Assembly: GCA_021785175.1 (NCBI GenBank)
Contig: JAJYGH010000062.1
Span: forward strand, 1 to 47,308
DNA: 47,308 nt
Origin: Chloroflexota bacterium
GTDB lineage: Bacteria > Chloroflexota > Limnocylindria > Limnocylindrales > CSP1-4
Direction of reading: 5' to 3'
A program made the translations under genes and the position numbers. Below the pieces are notes generated by a model. The model was not told where the DNA came from. It worked only from the letters and a program-made list of their open reading frames with translations, and did not search any database. This document shows positions 25,152 through 33,652 of this stretch, in pieces (within the stretch, counting starts at the first letter, position 1; every line of letters starts with the position of its first letter).

Positions 25152-26087
25152 ATGTTCCCCACGCGCGCGAGCCGGAGACGCGCGATCCTCTGGGCGGCCC
25201 TCATGGCAGCCGGCCTCTTCCTGCTCGCGCTCGGCTCGACTCCGCCGATGCGCGACCTCCAGGTCGCGGTCGGGAACCTCCTCACGCCGTTCGAGTCGGC
25301 GCTGTCCGGCGTCACCCGTGCCGGTGGCGCGGTCGTCGGCGCGCTCGGCGAGATCGACCGTCTCCAGGGGGACAACCGGGCGCTCCAGCAGGACAACGAG
25401 CGGCTGCGGATCGAGAACCAGCAGCTGCAGGAGGTCCGATCCGAGAACGACCAGCTCTCGGCGCTGCTCGGCGTGCAGCGCTCGCTCGGCCACCGGACCG
25501 TTGCCGGGACGGTTGTCAGCCGCGAGCAGTCGGACGTGACCAGGATGATCACGATCGATGCGGGCAGCGACCGCGGGATCGAGCTGAGCGACGTGGTGGT
25601 CGCGGATGGTGGCGCGCTCGTCGGCTCGGTCGTGACGGTCGGCTCCGATTTCAGCCGGGTGCTGCTCATCACCGACACGCGCTCGACGGTGGTCGGCCTC
25701 GTTCAGTCGAGCCGCGCGACCGGCGATGTGGTCGGCCAGCTGGGCGGGACGCTCGTCATGCAGGACATCCCATCGACCGAGAAGGTGGCCGACGGGGACA
25801 TGGTCGTGACGGCCGGGATCGATCTCGGGAACGGGATGCGGTCGCCGTTCCCGAAGGGGCTCCTGATCGGGAATGTGGTGGACGTGCAGCGGGATCCGAA
25901 CGCCGTGGTCCAGACCGCGTTCATCCAGCCGGCCTCGAACCTTGACAACCTCGAGTACGTGCTGGTCATCACCGACTATCACGGCGGCCTGCCGCCCCTG
26001 CCCGCGGCCTCCGGGAGTCCGGGTGGAGGCAGCGCCTCGGGAAGCCCGGCGGCTTCGTCGCTGCCGTTGCCCAGCCCGTCGCCGTAG
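25152..26087 (+). CDS. mreC: Rod shape-determining protein MreC
   Basis: A 311-residue bitopic membrane protein. There is a single span at about 10-28 (AILWAALMAAGLFLLALG), a coiled coil at about 65-105 (DRLQGDNRALQQDNERLRIENQ), then the MreC beta domains (AGTVVSREQSDVTRMITIDAGSDRGI, LITDTRSTVVGLV). A Gly/Ser/Pro tail ends the protein. It links MreB to wall synthases. mreD, a class B PBP and rodA do not follow; the next gene is a convergent UDP-glucose dehydrogenase. Confidence 0.95.
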   Translation: MFPTRASRRRAILWAALMAAGLFLLALGSTPPMRDLQVAVGNLLTPFESALSGVTRAGGAVVGALGEIDRLQGDNRALQQDNERLRIENQQLQEVRSENDQLSALLGVQRSLGHRTVAGTVVSREQSDVTRMITIDAGSDRGIELSDVVVADGGALVGSVVTVGSDFSRVLLITDTRSTVVGLVQSSRATGDVVGQLGGTLVMQDIPSTEKVADGDMVVTAGIDLGNGMRSPFPKGLLIGNVVDVQRDPNAVVQTAFIQPASNLDNLEYVLVITDYHGGLPPLPAASGSPGGGSASGSPAASSLPLPSPSP

Positions 26088-26153
26088 CGGGGGATCGAGC
26101 AGCCGCTGCGTTGCCCGCTCCCGTCCGCAGCCGATGGCCGTGATCGCGGCGCG

Positions 26154-27458
26154 TCAGACCCGCCGGCCCAGGATCTCGAGCCGAAGTCCCGCAGCCGCCA
26201 CCGCCGACCGGTCCACCACGTTTCGCGTGTCGTAGACGAGATCGCCACGCATCGCGGCGCGCATCGCGCCCCAGTCGACCGACCGGAACTCCGGCCACTC
26301 CGTGGCGATCACCACGGCCGCCGCGTCTCGCGCCGCGGAGACGGGATCGGGGGCGATCTCGAGCGAGGCGTCGGCGCGGTGCGCCGTGTCGGCCGCACGT
26401 GGGTCGTACCCGGACACCGACGTGCCGGCCGCGTGCAATTCGCGGGCGATCGCAAGGGCGGGCGACTCTCGCACGTCGTCGGTCCCGGCCTTGAACGCGA
26501 GCCCGAGCAGCGCGACCCGGGCGCCGCCGAGTGGCTCGCCGAGCAACGCTCCCAGCCGGCCGACGACGGCCTGCTGGTGCGACACGTTGGACCGGCTGAC
26601 GGCGTCGATGAGCGGGGTGGGGATCCCGAGCCGCGCCGACAGCAGCGGGAGCGCGACCGTCTGCTCCGGCAGGCACGAGCCACCGATGCCCGGGCCGGCG
26701 CTGAGGAACGCCTTCCCGATCCGGTCGTCCATTCCGACGCCGGCCGTGACCAGGTCGACGTCCGCGCCCGTCGCGTCGCAGATCCGCGCCAGCTCGTTCG
26801 CGAACGCGATCTTCGTCGCGAGGAAGACGTTCGAGGCCAGCTTGATGAGCGCGACCGACCTTGCATCCGCGACGAGGACCGGCGCGTTGAGTGGCCCGTA
26901 CAGATCCGCCACGGCCTGTGCCGCCTCGCGATCCTCGGGGAACAGCCAGCCCGTCACGACGCGGCTCGGCACGTCGAAATCGCGCAGCCCCGCGCCCTCC
27001 CGCATGAACTCCGGGTTCGTCACGACGCTGGGGCAGGGCCCCGCGACTCGTCGCTCGATGACGAGGCGCGACAGCCGCTCGGGCCCCTCGACGGGGAGCG
27101 TGGAACGCACGGCGACGACGTGTTCGGGCGGTGCGACCGCGAGCAGGGCGGAGACGACCGACTCGACCTGCGCGGTCGACAGCGGCCCTGACGCGTCGGT
27201 GGGAGTCCCGACGCACACGATCGAGAACGCCGAACCGACGGGAGGCGTCGGGTCGACGGTGAAGTCCATGCGTCCCGCCGCCGTCTCGGCACGAAGCGCC
27301 TCCTCGAGCCCGGGCTCGAAGATCGGCGACCGGCCGGCGGCCAGCGTCGCGATGCGCCTGGCGTCGATGTCGCTGACGGTGACGTGATGGCCGAGGCGGG
27401 CGAAACCGACGGCGGTGACGAGCCCGACTGGCCCGGCGCCGACGAGGAAGAGGTGCAC
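26154..27458 (-). CDS. ugd: UDP-glucose 6-dehydrogenase-like enzyme
   Basis: A 434-residue nucleotide-sugar dehydrogenase. It has the Rossmann motif LVGAGPVGLVTAVGFA, GTPTD, TNPEFMREG, and the helix KLASNVFLATKIAFANE with catalytic-type Lys and Asn. The nucleophile is in GPGIGGSCLPEQT; the usual PKD after the cysteine is PEQ here, so a lysine and an aspartate are lost. The C-terminal substrate domain is LLGLAFKAGTDDVRESPA. UDP-glucose to UDP-glucuronate is the most likely reaction. GGAG six bases before GTG 27458 fixes the start. It may supply the surface-glycan genes further along. Confidence 0.88.
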   Translation of the reverse strand: MHLFLVGAGPVGLVTAVGFARLGHHVTVSDIDARRIATLAAGRSPIFEPGLEEALRAETAAGRMDFTVDPTPPVGSAFSIVCVGTPTDASGPLSTAQVESVVSALLAVAPPEHVVAVRSTLPVEGPERLSRLVIERRVAGPCPSVVTNPEFMREGAGLRDFDVPSRVVTGWLFPEDREAAQAVADLYGPLNAPVLVADARSVALIKLASNVFLATKIAFANELARICDATGADVDLVTAGVGMDDRIGKAFLSAGPGIGGSCLPEQTVALPLLSARLGIPTPLIDAVSRSNVSHQQAVVGRLGALLGEPLGGARVALLGLAFKAGTDDVRESPALAIARELHAAGTSVSGYDPRAADTAHRADASLEIAPDPVSAARDAAAVVIATEWPEFRSVDWGAMRAAMRGDLVYDTRNVVDRSAVAAAGLRLEILGRRV

Positions 27459-27586
27459 GCGTGACTCCTGCTCGCGGGCGGCAAGCGATGGCTGCGGGGA
27501 CGCGGAGGCGATGTGCTGGCCCGGGAGATGGTACGGGGAGCGCGGCACCCGGTGCCGAACTCCTGCGCCGCGACGCCGTCCGTGGA

Positions 27587-28480
27587 CTACAGCGTCGACC
27601 GGATCTGCCCGCCGTCGACCGGGATGAGCGTGCCCGTCACGAAGCTCGCGCGCCGCGAGGCGAGGAACGCGACGACCGCCCCGACCTCGGACGGCTCGCC
27701 GTACCGGCCCAGCGGGATCGCGCGGAGGTGGGCCGCTCGGACCTCGTCGACCGACTGTCCCGTCCTCGCGGCCGTGTCCGCGTCGAGCTGCCGCACGCGG
27801 TGCGTGTCGATCCGGCCCGGGCCCACGGCGTTGACGAGGATGCCGTCCGATGCCAGCTCGATCGACAGCGTCTTCATGAGCCCATGGACGGCGAGCCGCA
27901 GGGAGTTGCTCGTGACGAGGTTCGGGACCGGCTGCTTGACGCTGCCGCTCTCGATGAAGATGAGGCGGCCGCCACCTGCCCGCCGCACGCGCTCGTCGCG
28001 GAGATGGGGGATCGCGGCCCGGGCGACCCGGACCGCCGACAGGAACGTCAGTTCGACGGCCTTCCGCCAGTCGTCCTCCGCCAGCGATTCGAACGGGCCG
28101 GGCGCCGGCCCCCCCGCGTTCACGACGACGATGTCCAGGCGGCCGAAGCGGTCGACGGTCGCCTGGATGAGCCGAGCCGCGGTCCCGGGCTCGGCGAGGT
28201 CTCCCGCGGCGTGCGCGACGCGCTCCCGCGCGATCCGTCGCTCTCGCGGCGCCAGCCAGATGTCTGCGTCGTCCGCCGTCACGGGGTCGAGTCCTGCGTG
28301 CGGCGCCGCGGCTTCCGCCCCGGCCGCGATCTCCTGCGCCGCCTGGGCGAGGTCCGCTTCGTGTCGCGCGGAGAGCATGACCGAGGCGCCCTCTCGGACG
28401 AGCTCCTCCGCGGACGCGCGTCCCAGTCCCCGGCTCGCGCCCAGCACGAGCGCCACTCTCCCGTCCAGCCCCAGGTCCAT
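27587..28480 (-). CDS. SDR-family oxidoreductase lacking the usual catalytic Tyr-Lys
   Basis: A 297-residue short-chain dehydrogenase fold. The cofactor loop is LGASRGLGRAS, then VVVNAGGPAPGPF. A 30-residue insertion (about 60-95) is unusual. After the catalytic-type serine (FIESGSV) the region normally YxxxK reads LVTSNSLRLAVHGL, so Tyr and Lys are absent. A known subgroup of SDRs shares SNSxRxxVxGL(A/M)KTL, and some are active on special substrates. The end, SFVTGTLIPVDGG, is standard. GGAGG six bases before ATG 28480 sets the start. Substrate unknown. Confidence 0.85.
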   Translation of the reverse strand: MDLGLDGRVALVLGASRGLGRASAEELVREGASVMLSARHEADLAQAAQEIAAGAEAAAPHAGLDPVTADDADIWLAPRERRIARERVAHAAGDLAEPGTAARLIQATVDRFGRLDIVVVNAGGPAPGPFESLAEDDWRKAVELTFLSAVRVARAAIPHLRDERVRRAGGGRLIFIESGSVKQPVPNLVTSNSLRLAVHGLMKTLSIELASDGILVNAVGPGRIDTHRVRQLDADTAARTGQSVDEVRAAHLRAIPLGRYGEPSEVGAVVAFLASRRASFVTGTLIPVDGGQIRSTL

Positions 28481-28654
28481 GCGTACCCTCCACCGGTCGT
28501 CGGGCGCATCCTGCCACGCCTCGGGCCGGAGCGGGCGCCTGCACGGTACCAGGACCATCGCGCGACTGGTCGGGCGCTCGTCCGTGGAGCACGCTCCGGA
28601 GATCGTCGCAGCGCGGCACCGCGGTGCGACGCAGGTCATCAGCCTGGAGCCGCC

Positions 28655-30508
28655 ATGAATCGCCGATCGCTCGCCGTGATCGCCTCCGCGGTCCTCGGCG
28701 CGGCCCTCCTCGGGCCCGGACTCGCCGCCGTGAATCCCTCCGTTTCAGCCGTTCGCGCGGCGACGCCGCCCAGGGTGGTGGTCGTCGTCGGACCCGTGGG
28801 ATCGATGACCGACTCGTACCTGGAGTGGGGCACGACGATCGCGCAGGACGCCGCGGCGCACGGGGCGAACGTGGTCGAGGTGTTCCATCCGAACGCGACG
28901 TGGGCGGCCGTGGCTGCCGCGGCGGCGGGGGCGAACGTGCTGATCTACCTCGGCCACGGCAACGGGTTCCCGTCGCCCTACACGTCGACCCTGATGCCGG
29001 ACCGGCAGGACGGCATGGGGCTCGACTCCGTCCCGAACGCCACGACGACGCAGCTTGCGTACTTCGGCGAACAGTACATGGCGACGCTGCACCTCGCCCC
29101 CGGCGCGCTCGTGATCCTCAACCACCTCTGCTACGCGAGCGGCAACAGCGAGCCCGGGCTCCCCGATCCGACGCCGGACGTGGCCGTGCAGCGCGTCGAC
29201 AACTTCGCGGCCGGCTTCCTCGCCGGCGGCGCGTCCGCCGTGCTCGCGGTCGGCCTGCAGGGCGCCAACGACTTCTTCCCCGGCCTGTTCGGTCCGCCCG
29301 AGACGCTCGACCAGCTGTTCATGTCGACGGGCGCGAACGGGACGGCCCCGATCACCGTCCCCTCGGTGCGCACGCCCGGCGCCCAGCTGCATCTCGACCC
29401 CTCGACCGCGACCTCCGGGTTCTACCGGTCGATCGCCGGGAACCTGCAGGCGCTGACGTCGTCGGTCGTCGGCGCGGATGCCTCGTCGCTGCAGCCGGGC
29501 AGCCTCGTGCCTGCGCCCGTCCCGTCGCCGGCGCCGTCGTCTTCGCCCGTGCCGCAGCCCGTACCCGTCGTGCCGCCGGTCCAGGCCGACCCGCCGGTGC
29601 TGTCCTCCGTCTTCGCGCCGTCCGTGTTCACGCCGAACGGTGACGGGGTGGGCGACACGCTCCCGATCGCGTACGTGCTGAACGTGCCGTCGACCCTCGA
29701 CGTGTCGATCGTCTCGGCCGCCGGCCAGCAGGTCCGTCACATGTCGGTTCCGGTGACTGCCGGCGCGGGGCGCGTCACCTGGGACGGCCGTGACGACGCG
29801 GGCGCCATCGTCCCCGACGGCGCGTACTCCATCCGCATCGTGCCGGCCGCGACATCCGGGCTCGTCGGCGCACCGGTGGAGGTGGCGACGCGCATCCTGA
29901 CGGCGATCAAGGGTGCCCGCGCGATGCCCGCCGTGTTCTGGCCGCTCGATCGCGACGGCATCGCGGACCGCACGGTGTTGGCGATGACCACGACGCAGCC
30001 GGCGACGGTCACGTGGACGATGGAGGACATGACCGGCCACACCGTCCGGACGTTCTGGCGCAACCAGGCCGTCGGGGCGGGCACGTGGACCATGCCCTGG
30101 AACGGCATCGGAGCCGGGACGACGCCGGGCACGTACCGGATGCTGCCCGCCGGCGAGTACCTGTCGGTGATCTCGGCCGTGACCCCCGCCGGCAGGATCC
30201 TCACCCGGACGGCCGTGTGGATGCAGCCGTTCCGGCTCGTGTCGACTGCGGCCGCCAACCCCGGGCAGATCATCGCCGTGACGATCATCGCGGCCGAGCG
30301 GCTGCGCGCGGCGCCGAGGCTCATGGTGGCGCAGCCGGGGCTCGCGCCGTTCGCAGTGACCGCGACCCCCGTGTCGGGCACGGGCCTCGCGTTCCGGGCG
30401 GTGTTCCGGCTCCGCGCCGGCCCGCCCGGGGCCGTGCGGCTCATCGTGACGGGCACGGAGCTCCGCGGAGCGTCGGTGTCGGGCACGTCGTCGCTGATCC
30501 TGCGCTGA
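28655..30508 (+). CDS. Secreted caspase-fold (clan CD-like) protein with FlgD-type Ig domains
   Basis: A 617-residue exported protein. Residues 1-36 form a signal peptide ending near VRA-ATPP. Residues 40-270 show alternating beta/alpha with His101 in VLIYLGHGNG and Cys159 in VILNHLCYASG, each after a hydrophobic strand, which fits the dyad of clan CD peptidases (caspase/gingipain fold). A Pro/Ser linker (about 290-315) follows. Residues 315-617 contain two or three Ig-like units, including FTPNGDGVGDTLPI and GRDDAGAIVPDGAYSIRI, typical of FlgD_ig and related C-terminal modules. GGAG five bases before ATG 28655 supports the start. Peptidase activity is inference. Confidence 0.7.
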   Translation: MNRRSLAVIASAVLGAALLGPGLAAVNPSVSAVRAATPPRVVVVVGPVGSMTDSYLEWGTTIAQDAAAHGANVVEVFHPNATWAAVAAAAAGANVLIYLGHGNGFPSPYTSTLMPDRQDGMGLDSVPNATTTQLAYFGEQYMATLHLAPGALVILNHLCYASGNSEPGLPDPTPDVAVQRVDNFAAGFLAGGASAVLAVGLQGANDFFPGLFGPPETLDQLFMSTGANGTAPITVPSVRTPGAQLHLDPSTATSGFYRSIAGNLQALTSSVVGADASSLQPGSLVPAPVPSPAPSSSPVPQPVPVVPPVQADPPVLSSVFAPSVFTPNGDGVGDTLPIAYVLNVPSTLDVSIVSAAGQQVRHMSVPVTAGAGRVTWDGRDDAGAIVPDGAYSIRIVPAATSGLVGAPVEVATRILTAIKGARAMPAVFWPLDRDGIADRTVLAMTTTQPATVTWTMEDMTGHTVRTFWRNQAVGAGTWTMPWNGIGAGTTPGTYRMLPAGEYLSVISAVTPAGRILTRTAVWMQPFRLVSTAAANPGQIIAVTIIAAERLRAAPRLMVAQPGLAPFAVTATPVSGTGLAFRAVFRLRAGPPGAVRLIVTGTELRGASVSGTSSLILR

Positions 30509-30630
30509 CCGTCGCGGCAGATCTCGCCGATCCCCGCCGGTCGCGCGTCGTGGTTGCCGTATCCGCGCCGCCCCGTCGCGCCGGCTTTCGCCGATGGCCC
30601 CGCCACGACGGGCCATCGTCCGGTCGTCCG

Positions 30631-30734
30631 CGTCGTCGCGTCGTCGCGTCGTCGCGTCGTCGCGTCGTCGCGTCGTCGCGTCGTCGCGTCGTCGCGTCGT
30701 CGCGTCGTCGCGTCGTCGCGTCGTCGCGTCGTCG
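30631..30734. repeat. Thirteen perfect copies of the octamer CGTCGTCG
   Basis: The array is 104 bp long and uninterrupted. It ends one base before a TACACT -10 box (30736-30741) that serves the next gene at leaderless spacing. Because 8 is not a multiple of 3, all frames on the plus strand would encode the same period-8 peptide VVASSRRR without stops, producing artificial open frames. I see no gene in 30509-30747. Confidence 0.97.
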
Positions 30735-30735
30735 G

Positions 30736-30741
30736 TACACT
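30736..30741 (+). promoter_or_regulatory. -10 box of the DPMS-like gene (TACACT), leaderless geometry
   Basis: GTACACT ends six bases before ATG 30748, with no Shine-Dalgarno. The -35 position falls inside the octamer array. Confidence 0.5.
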
Positions 30742-30747
30742 GGCGTG

Positions 30748-31635
30748 ATGGACTCGCGCGAGCCGCAGCGATCGTACGACGACACGTGGGTGCTCGTTCC
30801 CACCTACAACGAGTCCGAGAACCTTCCCGGGATCGCACGGGCGATCCTCGACCGGCTGCCCGGGGCCACGCTCCTCGTCATCGACGACGCCTCGCCCGAC
30901 GGGACCGGCGAGATCGCCGACCGGCTGGCGGCAGGCGATCCGCACGTTCGCGTGCTCCACCGACCCGCCAAGCAGGGCCTGGGCCGCGCGTACGTCGACG
31001 GGTTCCGCGTGGCGCTCGACGGCGGGGCCGGCCGCATCGTCCAGATGGACGCGGACTGGTCGCACGACCCGGGCTACCTGCCGGCGCTGCTCGATCCGCT
31101 CACTCGCGACGCCTCGCTCGTCATCGGCTCGCGGTACGTGCGCGGCGGCGGCGTGCGCGATTGGGGCATGGCCCGCAAGGCGATCTCGCGCGGCGGATCG
31201 CTGTTCGCGCGGCTGGTGCTCGGCCTCGGGGTGCATGACCTGACGGGCGGGTTCAAGGCATGGCGCCGGGAGCTGCTCGCCGCGATCCCCTGGGACGGCG
31301 TGCACGCCGGTGGGTACGTCTTCCAGATCGAGATGACGTACCTCGCCTCGCGGCTCGGGGCGCGCGTCGTCGAGGTGCCGATCGTGTTCCCCGACCGGCA
31401 CGTCGGCGTGAGCAAGATGTCGCGGCGGATCGTCGCGGAGGCGCTGCTCGTCGTGCTGGCACTGCGCTGGGAAGAGGTCCGCGGCCACGGTCCCGTGGCC
31501 GCGACGCGGGCCGCGCCGAGCGTCCCGAACGCGCCGCGGGCAGGGCGGCGTGTCGCGGATCCGGCGCGGACCGACGCGGCGGGGGAGGCCGGCATGGTCG
31601 GGGCAGGCTCCGGGATCGACGACCCGTCGACATGA
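30748..31635 (+). CDS. Dolichol/polyprenol-phosphate mannosyltransferase-like GT2
   Basis: A 295-residue family 2 glycosyltransferase of the DPM1 type: WVLVPTYNESENLPGI, IDDASPDGTGEIAD, KQGLGRAYVDGF, the metal-binding DAD in VQMDADWSHDP, and DLTGGFKAWRRELL. The family moves a sugar from GDP- or UDP-donor to a polyprenyl phosphate at the membrane. There is no transmembrane C-terminus, as in the soluble Ppm1-type catalytic subunit; the last 60 residues are low complexity. The stop overlaps the next start (ATGA, 31632-31635), so the product likely acts with that glycosyltransferase. Confidence 0.9.
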   Translation: MDSREPQRSYDDTWVLVPTYNESENLPGIARAILDRLPGATLLVIDDASPDGTGEIADRLAAGDPHVRVLHRPAKQGLGRAYVDGFRVALDGGAGRIVQMDADWSHDPGYLPALLDPLTRDASLVIGSRYVRGGGVRDWGMARKAISRGGSLFARLVLGLGVHDLTGGFKAWRRELLAAIPWDGVHAGGYVFQIEMTYLASRLGARVVEVPIVFPDRHVGVSKMSRRIVAEALLVVLALRWEEVRGHGPVAATRAAPSVPNAPRAGRRVADPARTDAAGEAGMVGAGSGIDDPST

Positions 31636-32963
31636 TGCGCGAACTCGTCGGCGTCGAGCCGCCTGCCGAGGCTCCGCCGTCTCCGGCCCGGGTCGTCATC
31701 GATCTGCGCCCGCTTCAGGAGGCCGATCGGACGCCGATCACAGCGGCCTATCTCCGAAACCTGCTGTCCGCGTTCGCCGCCGACCCACTGCCCGGCGAGT
31801 CGTTCGTGCCGGTCCTGCGGCTGCTCCGGCCGGACCCCACGCGCGAGCTCGAGCGCGAGGGGCTCCCAGTCGCCGGGCGGCGACGCGTGCTGCCGACGAC
31901 GCGCTTCCTGCGGTCCGCGGGGCTGACGGTCGATGCGTTCCAGCTGCGGTCAGCGGAGATCGGGGTGGACCGCGACCACGATCCCGGTCGCGACGAGCAC
32001 AGGGCGGCGGGCGTCCTGTATCACACGGCTGGCGGCGCCGTACCGCTCGGGTCCGGCGTCCCGGTCGTCGCGACGCTCCTCGATCTTGCCCCGTGGGAGC
32101 TCCCCACGATCTACGCCGCGAGCCCCGCGGCGCGGTTCGGCCACCGGCTCCGGGCACGCATCCTGCGGGATGCCACGCGGCTCATCGTCTGCTCCGCGGT
32201 GACGGCCGAGTCCGCGCGCCGGCTGCTCCACGCGCGAAGCGACCGCATCGCCGTGGTCCCGCTCGCCGCCGGGAACGCGTTCGTGCCCGCCGCGGGGCGC
32301 GCCGAGCGCATCGCCGGCCTCCGCGCGAGACTCGAGCTCCCCCCCCGCTACTTCGTGTTCACCGGTCGTTACGACGCCCGCAAGGACCTCGGGACGCTGT
32401 TCCGGGCGCTGGCCGCGCTCCGCGAGGAAGCGGCGCCGGGGGCGGTGCCGTGGCCGCCCGTCGTGGTGCTGGCCGGCGCGCTCGACGAGCTGGACACCGA
32501 TGGGCCGGCCCTCACCCGGGCCGCGGCGCGCCACGGCGTCGAGGACCTCGTGCGCCTGGTCCCGCACCTCTCGTCCGAGGATCTCGCGACGCTCGAGGCC
32601 GGTTCGGCTGCGGCCGTCTTCCCGGCCATCAGCGAGGGCACGGGGCTCGCCGCCATCGAGGCGCTGGCCGTCGGCGTGCCCGTCGTCGCATCGCGCGTCG
32701 GGCCGCTCCCCGAGCTGGTCGGCCCGGCCGGAATCATCGTCGAGCCACGTCACCCGGAGCGACTCGCGGCCGCGCTGCGGGCGGCCTGGTCGGGGCACAT
32801 CCACGACCAGCTCAGACGCGCGGCGCGGCAGCGGGCGAAGGGGCCGCGGCGGACGTGGATCGACGTGGCTCGGGAGACTCGGGCCGTCTACGCTTCGGCG
32901 CTCCCGGGGCCGGCGCCGGACCGGACGCCGGACAGGACGCCGGACACGCCGGACGAGGAGTGA
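31632..32963 (+). CDS. Family 4-type glycosyltransferase
   Basis: A 443-residue GT-B enzyme. After a leader, RVVIDLRPLQEADRTPI starts the N-terminal domain. The C-terminal domain has RYFVFTGRYDARKDLGTL and the EX7E motif in SEGTGLAAIEAL, followed by VPVVASRVGPLPELVG. This is the retaining GT4 layout. Donor and acceptor are unknown. The tail is a DRTPDRTPDTP repeat. It is coupled to the DPMS-like gene by ATGA overlap. A second ATG directly follows the first. Confidence 0.88.
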   Translation: MMRELVGVEPPAEAPPSPARVVIDLRPLQEADRTPITAAYLRNLLSAFAADPLPGESFVPVLRLLRPDPTRELEREGLPVAGRRRVLPTTRFLRSAGLTVDAFQLRSAEIGVDRDHDPGRDEHRAAGVLYHTAGGAVPLGSGVPVVATLLDLAPWELPTIYAASPAARFGHRLRARILRDATRLIVCSAVTAESARRLLHARSDRIAVVPLAAGNAFVPAAGRAERIAGLRARLELPPRYFVFTGRYDARKDLGTLFRALAALREEAAPGAVPWPPVVVLAGALDELDTDGPALTRAAARHGVEDLVRLVPHLSSEDLATLEAGSAAAVFPAISEGTGLAAIEALAVGVPVVASRVGPLPELVGPAGIIVEPRHPERLAAALRAAWSGHIHDQLRRAARQRAKGPRRTWIDVARETRAVYASALPGPAPDRTPDRTPDTPDEE

Positions 32964-32973
32964 TCGTCGGCTG

Positions 32974-33636
32974 ATGCCGGCGTCGGCGCGTGCGTTCGTG
33001 CTCCGCCACACGGCCCTGGGACCCGTTCCGGGGCTCGAGAGCATCCGGCTGTATCTCGCCGACGACGTGCTCGCCGTGTGGCACGCGGCACACATCGAGA
33101 CGGGCGACTTCGAGGCGGACCTGCCGTACTGGGCGGTGGCGTGGGGCGGCGGGCTGGCGATTGCGCGACACCTCGCGGTGCACCCCGGGCTCGTGTCGGG
33201 GCGTCGCGTGTTCGACCTCGCCTCGGGGTCGGGGCTGTGCGCGATCGCAGCCGTCCGCGCCGGAGCGGCCCGGGCCGTCGCCGCCGATATCGACCCCTTC
33301 GCGCTGGCCGCGATCGAGATCAACGCGCGAGCGAACGGGTGCCGCGTCGAGGTCGTCGGGCGTGACGTGCTCGACGGTGGCGCGCCGGAGGCGGACGTCG
33401 TCCTGGCGGGGGACTGCTGGTACGAGGCGCGGCTGGCCGGGCGCGTGCTGCCGTGGCTGCGGCGCGCGGTCGCGCGCGGCCTCGACGTGCTGGTGGGAGA
33501 TCCCGGGCGGCGCTACCTCCCGGCCGACGAGCTCGTCGAACTGGCGACGTATGACGTCCGCACGACGAGCGACCTGGAGGACATGGACCGGCGGACCGGA
33601 CACGTCTACCGGTTGCGCACGGTCCGCCGCGACTGA
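32974..33636 (+). CDS. METTL20/ETFbeta-lysine methyltransferase-like SAM enzyme
   Basis: A 220-residue class I methyltransferase. LPYWAVAWGGGLAIARHLA precedes motif I (VFDLASGSGLCAIAA) and DIDPFALAAIEINARANG. DVVLAGDCWYEARLA occupies the motif IV position with a D-x-x-Y-like pattern. This is close to the bacterial homologues of METTL20, which methylate lysines on the electron-transfer flavoprotein beta subunit, and to ribosomal L11 methylases. It is ten bases after the glycosyltransferase stop and 16 bases from the convergent DUF3048 gene. No ETF gene is nearby. Confidence 0.78.
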   Translation: MPASARAFVLRHTALGPVPGLESIRLYLADDVLAVWHAAHIETGDFEADLPYWAVAWGGGLAIARHLAVHPGLVSGRRVFDLASGSGLCAIAAVRAGAARAVAADIDPFALAAIEINARANGCRVEVVGRDVLDGGAPEADVVLAGDCWYEARLAGRVLPWLRRAVARGLDVLVGDPGRRYLPADELVELATYDVRTTSDLEDMDRRTGHVYRLRTVRRD

Positions 33637-33652
33637 CCGGCGACCGCTCGGT

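Noticed and set aside
30631-30734. Possible CRISPR-like array or repetitive protein gene
   Set aside because: The 8-bp units are contiguous with no spacers, and the repeated peptide appears in every frame only because 8 and 3 share no factor.
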